Source: Acidicapsa ligni (lineage in GTDB: Bacteria; Acidobacteriota; Terriglobia; Terriglobales; Acidobacteriaceae). From it: a DNA stretch of 64,000 nucleotides. The stretch covers positions 558,001 to 622,000 of the forward strand of contig NZ_JAGSYG010000002.1 of the NCBI RefSeq assembly GCF_025685655.1, written 5' to 3'. How positions within the stretch are numbered: position 1 is the stretch's first letter; the number at the start of each line of letters is the position of its first letter. This document shows positions 17,355 to 25,377 of this stretch, in pieces. A program made the translations under genes and the position numbers. Below the pieces are notes generated by a model. That model was not told the origin of the DNA. It saw only the letters and a program-made list of their open reading frames with translations, and ran no database searches.

Positions 17355-17926
17355 AACTTTCTCCAACGATCTAATCGAAATCCGGGATGACGTTCCGATT
17401 GATCAAGGGCAAGGCCGTCAATGGTCAGGAGCATCTCGTGGACGCTGTCTCCACTTTGTAGATGATCGTCAGAGTGTCCTAACCAATGGGATGCCAGGAT
17501 CGTTCCGGAAGTTGATACGTTCTCGATCAGACCCTGCGCCACGATTCTCCATTGCTCGCGGTCGAAGTAGTAGCCAATTTCAGACAGTACGAGCAGGTCA
17601 ATATCGTCGACTCGAAGATCTTCGGTCACGGGTGCGCAAAGGATTCGAACATGTGCGAGGTGCGAGCATCGTTCTTTGGCAATACGGACAGCAGTTGGCG
17701 ATAAGTCACTCGCAACAACGCAATCGCACTGCATTGCCAATCGTTCTGTAAGAACACCTATTGAGCACCCTGGTTCAAATGCCATGCGGTATTGTCGTCT
17801 ACCAAGGGCATCCATGATCGCGTCGTATCGGCCAAGCTCGTAGGCACTGGACGCAAATTGCCACGGGTCGTCATTGTGACGATACATATTCTCGAAAAAG
17901 TTTAAGCTCGTTGCATCAACGTTCAT
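17351..17926 (-). CDS. SAM-dependent methyltransferase, NodS-like
   Basis: 191 residues. Class I methyltransferase: motif I is AFEPGCSIGVLTERLA, followed by acidic VVASDLSPTAV and the motif IV region DIDLLVLSEIGYYF. The opening NFFENMYRHNDDPWQFASS and the ending ERHPGFRLDRWRKL are like those of NodS and relatives. NodS N-methylates the deacetylated terminal glucosamine of chitooligosaccharides in Nod-factor synthesis. Here it follows a PIG-L deacetylase by an 11-base overlap, giving the same deacetylase-then-N-methyltransferase logic. The start ATG at 17926 lies inside the deacetylase gene. The exact substrate is unknown. Confidence 0.82.
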   Translation of the reverse strand: MNVDATSLNFFENMYRHNDDPWQFASSAYELGRYDAIMDALGRRQYRMAFEPGCSIGVLTERLAMQCDCVVASDLSPTAVRIAKERCSHLAHVRILCAPVTEDLRVDDIDLLVLSEIGYYFDREQWRIVAQGLIENVSTSGTILASHWLGHSDDHLQSGDSVHEMLLTIDGLALDQSERHPGFRLDRWRKL

Positions 17927-18644
17927 GTGTCACCCGCGAAGGAAGATAAGTTTCGAAATTACGCCGCGCCGGCGCAAGAAGCCGTTCTGAAAGGATGGGA
18001 TCTCCTTCTTCACGTTCGAGCTGAGATCGATGACATACAAGGGCCTGCAGCTTCTGGTCCAGCAATTGTTCTGTAAGCGGTATATGAACGAGCGACAGTC
18101 CAGACAATGAATCGGGCGTGCCGCGATGCCAGGTCCAGAAAAGATAAGACGTGAGTTCAACCGCATGTTTAAAGGCGAGACGCTCTGCTACGCGTCCACA
18201 AGCTTCATGATCAGGATGAAAGTCGCGGACCCACGGCGCAATTACGTGTTGCGATCGCCTCACGAGAGGCTCGAGCAACACCGCCAACTCATCTTCGTGC
18301 TGAGATACTCCGCTATCAATAATTCGGAATCGAAAAATGTCTTTTCGAGTTACGCCCAAATGAGATAACGCATTGGTCTGCTCCTTCTCTCGTAAAGGTC
18401 CAAGCCCAGGGATTCCTTCGTATGCGTTTTCTCCGTCTGTCACTGCCGCTACGATCACTTTCACTCCGGTGGATCGAAGGTTTGCGATTAGACCGCCCGC
18501 TCCCAGAGTTTCATCATCTGGGTGGGGCGCAACGACCAGCACAGGTCCCCGCCCGATCATGAGTGACGCAGCAGTTGGAGGCCAGGCCGAGCCTTGAGCC
18601 AGCCAATTACGCCACTCCACCTCGCTGACAAGAGGCACGATCAT
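17916..18644 (-). CDS. PIG-L (LmbE) family N-acetylglucosamine deacetylase-like protein
   Basis: 242 residues from the ATG at 18644, which has AGGAG 5 bases upstream; 12 further codons upstream are open but lack a ribosome site. The zinc-binding motif AHPDDE appears as VVAPHPDDETLGAGG (His41, Asp43, Asp44), and the third ligand is in RDFHPDHEACG. Members remove the N-acetyl group from GlcNAc in GPI-like lipids, mycothiol, bacillithiol and antibiotics. First gene of a four-gene set with overlapping ends, so it probably supplies a free amino sugar for the next enzyme. No signal peptide; cytoplasmic. Confidence 0.88.
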   Translation of the reverse strand: MIVPLVSEVEWRNWLAQGSAWPPTAASLMIGRGPVLVVAPHPDDETLGAGGLIANLRSTGVKVIVAAVTDGENAYEGIPGLGPLREKEQTNALSHLGVTRKDIFRFRIIDSGVSQHEDELAVLLEPLVRRSQHVIAPWVRDFHPDHEACGRVAERLAFKHAVELTSYLFWTWHRGTPDSLSGLSLVHIPLTEQLLDQKLQALVCHRSQLEREEGDPILSERLLAPARRNFETYLPSRVTHER

Positions 18645-18706
18645 CCTTACTCCTAATACGACGGAATGGTGGTACAACAATCAAAAATTTTCAGCAATTC
18701 AACTGA

Positions 18707-19978
18707 TCAGGATGTGACAGGTTCAGGACCTCGAGTAGCTTCATGCGTCGCTGCAAGTTGCACAGGCTTTCCACTTTTCGTCGATTCGTAGATCGCTTCG
18801 ATGATCCGTTGGTCCTGCAAACCCTCTTCACCTGGCGTATGCGGCTGTATGTTGTTCAAGACGCATAAAGCCATATGATCCATCTCCGTCGCAAACTGGT
18901 CCGCAGCTTCAATGGAGGGTTCGTTGACGACGTCATGATCATCCTGGACCTTACTGGTGCGCAGCTTGAGACCTGTGTAGCCGAAGGCCGGACTCATCTC
19001 TGCCCAACCGAGATCTCCTTCCAACCGCAGCATCTGAGACTTGTGCACTCCGTACCCCGAAGAACAGGTCGCGATAAATCCGCTCGGAAACTTCAATGTG
19101 AACGCGTAGGTCTCCTCGACCTCTTGAAACCTCGGATCATTTGTCGGTCGATACAGTGTGCCCCAAACCTCACTCGGCTCTTCTCCTGTGAGAAATCTCG
19201 CGGCGTTCAAACAGTAAATGCCGACGTCTGGCAGGCAGCCACCGCCAGATAGCGCAAGCTTTTGTCGCCACTGCGACGGGTCGCCCTGATTCTGTGCGTT
19301 AGTTGCGATCAGGCTGCGCAACATCCCGAGCGTATGGTCTCGAACCATCTTCACGATGGCGCGGTTCATTGGCTCGTACTGTTGCCGATAAGCGATCATC
19401 AATTTAACGTTTGCCGCCTTGCACGCCGCAATCATTCGCTCGCAATCCGCAGAATGTGTGGCCATCGGTTTTTCGCAAAGGATGTGCTTCCCCATCTTCG
19501 CGCCCCGCTGAACAAACTCGGCATGCATGCTATTCGGTAAAACAATGTAGATCACTTGGACATCAGGATTGCGTGCAATCTCGTCATAGTGTTGATAGTC
19601 GTAGATAGCAGAATCTTTGATACCGTATTGCTTAGCGATCTTCTCCGCCTTGTTCCCATTCCCGCTCACGAGTGCAGTTGGTTTACAAAATCTGGTTTTT
19701 GCGAATGCTGGCAAAATCTGACCGAGTGCAAGATGACCTAGGCCGACTACAGCGAAACCCATCCTGTCGGCCTGCGATACGAATGGTCCTGGAATTTTGT
19801 CAGGGGCTTCTGTCGAAGCGTGAATAGCGGGCAAACCAACGGAAGTTTGCTCGGCAACTTTGTCAGGATGCGAAGCTGGAGACTGAGGAGATTGGGCCCC
19901 GGATAGAGGTGCCATCCCAGAAGCGGCTACCGTCGCGGCAGCTACGCGAAAGAATTCTCTTCGATTTGTACTTAGCAA
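18707..19978 (-). CDS. Tat-exported Gfo/Idh/MocA family oxidoreductase
   Basis: 423 residues. The N-terminus carries a twin-arginine signal, NRREFFRVAAATVAASG, cleaved probably near the following APLSGAQS. The mature part has the Rossmann motif FAVVGLGHLALGQILPAF, the family motif LCEKPMAT and GGGCLPDVGIYCLNAARFL. This is the glucose-fructose oxidoreductase type, which carries tightly bound NADP into the periplasm. The start seems to be TTG at 19978 with a poor ribosome site; the upstream frame has no ATG or GTG before a stop. It is transcribed alone, 62 bases upstream of the PIG-L cluster on the same strand. Substrate unknown, probably a sugar. Confidence 0.85.
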   Translation of the reverse strand: MLSTNRREFFRVAAATVAASGMAPLSGAQSPQSPASHPDKVAEQTSVGLPAIHASTEAPDKIPGPFVSQADRMGFAVVGLGHLALGQILPAFAKTRFCKPTALVSGNGNKAEKIAKQYGIKDSAIYDYQHYDEIARNPDVQVIYIVLPNSMHAEFVQRGAKMGKHILCEKPMATHSADCERMIAACKAANVKLMIAYRQQYEPMNRAIVKMVRDHTLGMLRSLIATNAQNQGDPSQWRQKLALSGGGCLPDVGIYCLNAARFLTGEEPSEVWGTLYRPTNDPRFQEVEETYAFTLKFPSGFIATCSSGYGVHKSQMLRLEGDLGWAEMSPAFGYTGLKLRTSKVQDDHDVVNEPSIEAADQFATEMDHMALCVLNNIQPHTPGEEGLQDQRIIEAIYESTKSGKPVQLAATHEATRGPEPVTS

Positions 19979-20390
19979 TCCTAGGCCCCCGGAGCAACCC
20001 TGTTCATCCCCTTCAGATGCGAGTCTGCGTTAAAAAAGATGCTCTCGTGTGCTCGCAATGCGTCTCGCATTGTGTCGGATCAAAATGCTTGTAAGGTTCA
20101 GAGGCGAACCTATCTCTTCACGCGAGGCCGTACGCGGCAATATTCAGGTAGCAGCTTCACGCCAGTTGCATCCAACTCAAAATCAAGATTCATGAAGGGA
20201 AGCTTCCCACGTTGGGCGCTGGCAGGGAAGACCTCATCACTGCACTTATTTTCTAATCCATGCAAATGATCAAAACAAGACAAGTGAGAAATATTAACGT
20301 TCTCTCGGCCACCCATTAAAGCTGATAAGTTGCATCGAAGTTATAAGCGAAGGTACGCCAACAAATTTTTCCAACTGAGTGGAGCTGTAC
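19979..20390. other. Intergenic region between divergent genes
   Basis: About 410 bases between the Tat-exported oxidoreductase (minus) and RND pump 1 (plus). It must hold both promoters. I see AT-rich stretches (20240-20300) but no convincing paired promoter hexamers, operators or small genes. Confidence 0.5.
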
Positions 20391-23300
20391 ATGTGGATCG
20401 TCAGGCTGGCGTTGCGGCGCCCCTATACCTTTGTTGTCTTTTCGATTCTCATGCTGCTTCTTGGAATCGGAACGTGCGTCGAAGCTCCCAAGGATATCTA
20501 TCCCTACATCGATATTCCAGTTGTGACGATCGTCTGGAGCTACACTGGTCTTCCGCCTGAAGAGATGGAAGGCCGCATCGTTACAGTCTGCGAACGAGCC
20601 TTAACAACAACGGTCAACGACATCGAGCACACAGAATCAGAGAGCTTTCAGGGTGTTGCTGTTATCCGGGTTTATTTTCAACCGCGCGTAAAGGTTGAGT
20701 TGGCAATGTCGCAAATTACTGCTGTTGTGCAGACTGTTTTGCGGGTTATGCCACCCGGAACATTTCCTCCGAACATCCTCAAATATGATGCATCGAGCGT
20801 TCCGATCGTTCAACTGGGACTGTCGGGGCAAGGGCTGACAGAAGAGGACCTCTATGATCTCGGTCTATCGTTTATTCGCCCGCGTTTGGCCAACGTCGAG
20901 GGAGCGTCGATCCCGTTGCCATACGGCGGAAAAGTCCGCCAGGTCCAGGTCGATGTGGATCCGAATCAGTTGTATTCGCATCATCTCTCAGCAAGTGATG
21001 TTTCGGTCGCCTTCAACCAGCAGAACCTGATTTTGCCTGCAGGTGTTGCCAGAATCGGCGACCGCGAATTCATCGTTAAAACAAATTCATCGCCGCTCGT
21101 TGTTTCAGCCTTAAATGATCTTCCAATCCGCAGCAGCAATGGCTCGGTTGTATTGGTCAAAGACGTTGCTCAGGTGAGGCTCGGCTATGCTCCCCAAGTC
21201 AACGTGGTCCGAGAAGATGGCAAACGATCTGCCCTGTTAACGGTACTCAAAAACGGTCAGACATCAACGCTCGACATTGTGAAGCATGTAAAGGAAATGC
21301 TTCCGCAGGTTAAGGCGGGATTGCCAGGCGGCCTGGAAATTACGCCTCTCTTTGATCAGTCGATCTTCGTCTCGGAATCGATTAATGAAGTTATCCGTGA
21401 AGCCTCGATCGCTGCGGCACTCACCGCGTTGATGATCTTGCTCTTCCTGGGTTCCTGGCGTTCCACACTGATCGTATGTATCTCCATCCCGCTCTCAATT
21501 GCGACATCCCTGGTCATCCTTTACGCTTCGGGCCAAACGATCAATGTAATGACGTTGGGAGGACTGGCACTCGCAGTCGGTATCCTCGTCGACGACGCAA
21601 CGGTTGAGATCGAGAATACTCATCGCAACATGACGGAGAACAAGCCATTAATTCGAGCTATTCTCGACAGCGCGGAACAGGTGGCTTCGCCAGCCTTTGT
21701 GTCAACGCTATCGATCTGTATGGTCTTCACTCCAGTCGTCTTGTTGAGTGGCGCGGCAAAGTATCTCTTCACGCCACTGGCACTAGCTGTGGTCTTCGCT
21801 ATGCTGGCCTCCTACTTCCTCTCTCGAACTCTAGTTCCGACCATGATGCACTTCCTGCTTGGGAGCGAGCTTGAGCTCTATCAAGATAAGGACAAGGCAA
21901 AAGAAGAAGAAAAGAAAAACTGGATCTGGCGATGGCACTCAAAGTTTGACCGTTGGTTTGAGAGAAGGCGTGAAAGCTATAAGCATGCACTGGAATGGAC
22001 ACTCGAAAACCGGGGGCTAACAATTGCGATCTTTGGTGGCTTCGTATTGCTTTCGCTGCCTCTTGTGTTTTTGATCGGGACCGATTTTTTTCCGTACGTA
22101 GATTCAGGACAGATGCGCCTTCATGTTTATCCCCCACAGGGGATGCGTCCGGAGGACTCTGAACAGTATTTCGCGAAGATAGAGAAAGAGATTCGACAGG
22201 TCATACCGCCCGGTGAGGTCAAACTCATTCTTGACAATATTGGTTTGCCAAATGGTGGTTTTAATCTCGCTTTCTCTGACAGTTCCGTTACGTCGGATTC
22301 TGACGGCGATATCCTGATCGCTCTCAATCCCGGCAAGCGAAACACTCAACTCTACATGCGACAGTTGCGCTTGGATTTACAAGCAAAGTTTCCCGACGGA
22401 GTATTCTTTTTCACGCCTGCGAATATCACGAACCAGATCCTTGACTTCGGACTACCTGCTCCGATCGACCTGCAACTCTCCGGTCGAGGCAAGAATAATT
22501 ATGAAATTGCGCAGAAGCTATTGAAGCAAGTGAAAGCCATTCCTGGCGTTGCCGATGCTCACATTCATCAACAAATCGCGTTGCCCACACTCGATGTGAA
22601 TGTGGACAGGCTCAAAGCAAGCCTCATCGGAGTTACACAGCAAGACGTGACTCAAAGTATGCTGGTCTCGTTAACAGGTACTGGACAAACAGCGCCGAAC
22701 GAATGGCTCAATCCGCAGAACGGCGTCAACTATCAGGTTGTAGTGCAGACGCCTCAATACCGTATTGACTCGTTGCAGGCGCTAGCTCGTACGCCGATTA
22801 CTTCGCCCACAGGGCACTCAAGCCAACTACTCGGCAACCTCGCTGACTTTCAGCGTGATGTCAGTCCCGTTTCAATTGGACACTACAATATCCAACCGAT
22901 CTATGACGTTTATGCTTCGACGGATCAACGTGATCTGGGTGGAGTCGCGAGTGATATCCGCAAAATCATGGATAAGGCCAAGGGGGATTTACCTGTGGGC
23001 AGCACTCTCGCCCTACGTGGCGAGGTAAAGACGATGAGCGAATCGTTCACTCGCCTCGGTATCGGTATCATCTTCGCGATCATCCTTGTCTATTTGCTCA
23101 TGACAGTGAACTTTCAAAGCTGGCTTGACCCGCTGATCATCTTGATGGCTTTGCCCGTCGCTCTTGGGGGCGCACTTTGGATGCTGTTTCTCACAGGTAC
23201 AACTCTTAATGTTCCTTCGTTGATGGGAACTATCATGACCATCGGCGTCGCAACCGCAAACAGCATCCTTGTAGTTGTCTTCGCAAACGATGAGAGGGCA

Positions 23301-23645
23301 GCGGATAAAGATAGCGTTGAAGCTGCATTGAACGCGGGATTTACGCGACTGCGCCCCGTTTGCATGACGGCCCTTGCAATGATTATCGGCATGCTTCCCA
23401 TGGCTCTCGCGTTCGGTGAGGGGGGTGAGCAAAACGCGCCTCTGGGCCGTGCGGTGATCGGCGGCCTCCTGTTGGCAACGCTTGGAACGCTCTTCGTTGT
23501 ACCGGTCATGTATTCCTGGCTTCGCACTGCAGCGCCCAAGAACTTCGACGAAGAAGTCGATAACGCCTACGACGACGAGAAGGACAAAAAGGCAGCCAAG
23601 GGCAGTCGTAAAGATCAGCAGGGGGGCGAGCCGCAAACGGCTTGA
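20391..23645 (+). CDS. RND efflux pump inner-membrane subunit (pump 1, HAE1-like)
   Basis: 1084 residues from ATG 20391 (GGAG 6 bases upstream); opens MWIVRLALRRPYTFVVF. Standard RND architecture: TM1, a periplasmic porter domain (PPGTFPPNILKYDASSVPI), TM2-6, a second periplasmic loop, TM7-12. The proton-relay pair is kept in TM4 (GILVDDATVEIEN; Asp401/Asp402). In TM10 the usual Lys is Ala (GVATANSILVVVF; Ala956). TM11 has RLRPVCMTALAM. A charged cytoplasmic loop (KDKAKEEEKKNW) separates the halves, and the C-terminus is highly charged (DEEVDNAYDDEKDKKAAKG). First gene of an operon with its own adaptor and channel. Substrate unknown. Confidence 0.92.
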   Translation: MWIVRLALRRPYTFVVFSILMLLLGIGTCVEAPKDIYPYIDIPVVTIVWSYTGLPPEEMEGRIVTVCERALTTTVNDIEHTESESFQGVAVIRVYFQPRVKVELAMSQITAVVQTVLRVMPPGTFPPNILKYDASSVPIVQLGLSGQGLTEEDLYDLGLSFIRPRLANVEGASIPLPYGGKVRQVQVDVDPNQLYSHHLSASDVSVAFNQQNLILPAGVARIGDREFIVKTNSSPLVVSALNDLPIRSSNGSVVLVKDVAQVRLGYAPQVNVVREDGKRSALLTVLKNGQTSTLDIVKHVKEMLPQVKAGLPGGLEITPLFDQSIFVSESINEVIREASIAAALTALMILLFLGSWRSTLIVCISIPLSIATSLVILYASGQTINVMTLGGLALAVGILVDDATVEIENTHRNMTENKPLIRAILDSAEQVASPAFVSTLSICMVFTPVVLLSGAAKYLFTPLALAVVFAMLASYFLSRTLVPTMMHFLLGSELELYQDKDKAKEEEKKNWIWRWHSKFDRWFERRRESYKHALEWTLENRGLTIAIFGGFVLLSLPLVFLIGTDFFPYVDSGQMRLHVYPPQGMRPEDSEQYFAKIEKEIRQVIPPGEVKLILDNIGLPNGGFNLAFSDSSVTSDSDGDILIALNPGKRNTQLYMRQLRLDLQAKFPDGVFFFTPANITNQILDFGLPAPIDLQLSGRGKNNYEIAQKLLKQVKAIPGVADAHIHQQIALPTLDVNVDRLKASLIGVTQQDVTQSMLVSLTGTGQTAPNEWLNPQNGVNYQVVVQTPQYRIDSLQALARTPITSPTGHSSQLLGNLADFQRDVSPVSIGHYNIQPIYDVYASTDQRDLGGVASDIRKIMDKAKGDLPVGSTLALRGEVKTMSESFTRLGIGIIFAIILVYLLMTVNFQSWLDPLIILMALPVALGGALWMLFLTGTTLNVPSLMGTIMTIGVATANSILVVVFANDERAADKDSVEAALNAGFTRLRPVCMTALAMIIGMLPMALAFGEGGEQNAPLGRAVIGGLLLATLGTLFVVPVMYSWLRTAAPKNFDEEVDNAYDDEKDKKAAKGSRKDQQGGEPQTA

Positions 23646-23652
23646 AAAATCC

Positions 23653-25377
23653 ATGAGCGAAGAGCGTAAAGAAAAAACTTATCCTGAAGATGAGCGACTG
23701 AGGCAATTTCAGGAAGACCCAGATCGACGGATGACTCGCGCAGAGTGGGAGCGGGAAGAATCGCATGCTCGGCAGGCGGCGCATCAACGTCATGAACGGG
23801 CAAAGCGCGAAAAGGAGCCTGATCACGAATCGGTTCACGCTAGTAAAAAGGCCACTGGGCACAAAAAGAAGCCTCTTGATAAGCGAAAGGCGGCTCTGTG
23901 GATTGGCGGCGGACTCCTGGTGTTGCTGATCATCTTTTTGGTGGGTTTTCTGCCCAGGCACAATGAAGAGAAAAAGGCTGCCGAAGCCGCGAAGAAGCGA
24001 GAAACAGAAGAACCGGAAGTGGAGGTTGTTCAGGTTAAGCGGTCTCATAAGACAGGCGAGCTAACGGTTCCTGGAACCACCGCTGCTCTTGTCGAGGCCT
24101 ATGTCTATGCTCGCGCTAATGGCTATCTGAAAAAGCGATACGTCGATATCGGCGACCATGTGAAAAAAGGTCAATTGCTAGCCCTCATCGATGCCCCTGA
24201 TCTTGATCAACAGGTGGAGCAAGCTCACCAGCAGTTGAATCAGGCAGAGGCGCAATTATCGCAACAGCAGGCTCAGTTGGCCTTGAACAAGGTTACCTGG
24301 GATCGATGGCGTGTATTGGTGGCGAAAGGTGTGTTCTCGCGTCAGGATGGGGATCAGCGTGAAGCACAGTATGAAACGCAGCGCGCTCTCGTGGCCTCGG
24401 CAGATCGTAACGTTGAAAGCTTTCGAGCAAATCTCAACAGGGTCATTGCATTGCAGAGCTATGAACGCGTCACCGCTCCATTTGACGGCGTTATTACCCA
24501 GCGCAATACCGATATAGGAGCTCTGGTTGGAAGTGCAGGCGCTGCATCTGGTCCGCCGATGGTTTCACCGGACACTCCAAGTTCGGGTTCAGCCAATGTG
24601 GGCTCAGGTAATACCAGTGGTAGTTCGGGTACGCCCAACCAGTTAGGATCGCCATCCACGGGTCTGGCCCAGGGCGGCGCTCTGTTTGCTCTAGCACAAT
24701 TCAACACGCTACGAATTCTGGTGTCAGTTCCCGAGAGCTATGCCAATAGCATTCATCAGGGAATGCATGCTCAGGTATACACGCAGGAACGAGTGGGCAA
24801 GCCCATCCCAGCGTTGGTGACTCGAACCGCGAACGCCATCGATCAGAATTCCAGAACTATGCTTGTGGAAGTCGATATCAACAACAAGACTGGCAGCCTT
24901 TACCCCGGCATCTACAGCATTGTCACTTTCGTTCAGGTCCGAGGTATACCTCCCATCACAATTCCAGGGGACGCCGTAGTTGTCCGCAACGACCGAACTA
25001 CTGTCGCCGTCGTACGTGATAACAAAGTGAGTCTTGTACCCGTCGAGATCGGTCGAGACTACGGTCCTGCGATTGAGATTCTCAGTGGATTGCACGAAGG
25101 CGATTGGGTGGTCTCCACGGTTACGGATAGTGTCCAACCTGGAATCAAAGTCCGTAGCCGTCCAAATGAAGAGGTTGCGAAGCAGGCGTCTGGTTCTGAA
25201 GATGACTCGAATGGAACGCCTGATTTCGGCCCTTCGCAATATGGAGATCAGTCCGTGGTGAACTCTAAATCTGAAAGCACGAATCAGACGGGAAAGCCAG
25301 GCCAGAAGAAAGGCGGAGATCAGCAGAAGTCAGGTGGCAAGCAAAAAGGTAGCGACAAGAAGGATGCTTCCAAATGA
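23653..25377 (+). CDS. RND pump 1 periplasmic adaptor (membrane fusion protein) with charged cytoplasmic head
   Basis: 574 residues from ATG 23653, 7 bases after the pump gene; no strong ribosome site, so coupling is likely. Residues 1-75 are strongly charged (SEERKEKTYPEDERLRQFQ onwards) and should stay in the cytoplasm. One membrane anchor follows, LWIGGGLLVLLIIFLVGFLP. Then come the barrel-sandwich half motif (VEAYVYARANGYLKKRYVDI), a coiled-coil hairpin (about 205-290), the second lipoyl half (ERVTAPFDGVITQRNTDIGA) and beta-barrel. A Gly/Ser/Asn-rich insert (about 305-335) interrupts the lipoyl region. The tail is Lys/Gln/Gly-rich. Adaptors usually lack such a long cytoplasmic head. Its stop overlaps the next gene by ATGA. 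Confidence 0.88.
   Translation: MSEERKEKTYPEDERLRQFQEDPDRRMTRAEWEREESHARQAAHQRHERAKREKEPDHESVHASKKATGHKKKPLDKRKAALWIGGGLLVLLIIFLVGFLPRHNEEKKAAEAAKKRETEEPEVEVVQVKRSHKTGELTVPGTTAALVEAYVYARANGYLKKRYVDIGDHVKKGQLLALIDAPDLDQQVEQAHQQLNQAEAQLSQQQAQLALNKVTWDRWRVLVAKGVFSRQDGDQREAQYETQRALVASADRNVESFRANLNRVIALQSYERVTAPFDGVITQRNTDIGALVGSAGAASGPPMVSPDTPSSGSANVGSGNTSGSSGTPNQLGSPSTGLAQGGALFALAQFNTLRILVSVPESYANSIHQGMHAQVYTQERVGKPIPALVTRTANAIDQNSRTMLVEVDINNKTGSLYPGIYSIVTFVQVRGIPPITIPGDAVVVRNDRTTVAVVRDNKVSLVPVEIGRDYGPAIEILSGLHEGDWVVSTVTDSVQPGIKVRSRPNEEVAKQASGSEDDSNGTPDFGPSQYGDQSVVNSKSESTNQTGKPGQKKGGDQQKSGGKQKGSDKKDASK

Noticed and set aside
23013-23654. Long antisense open frame over the end of the pump 1 gene
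   Set aside because: Shadow of a GC-rich third-position frame; the plus-strand RND protein is certain.
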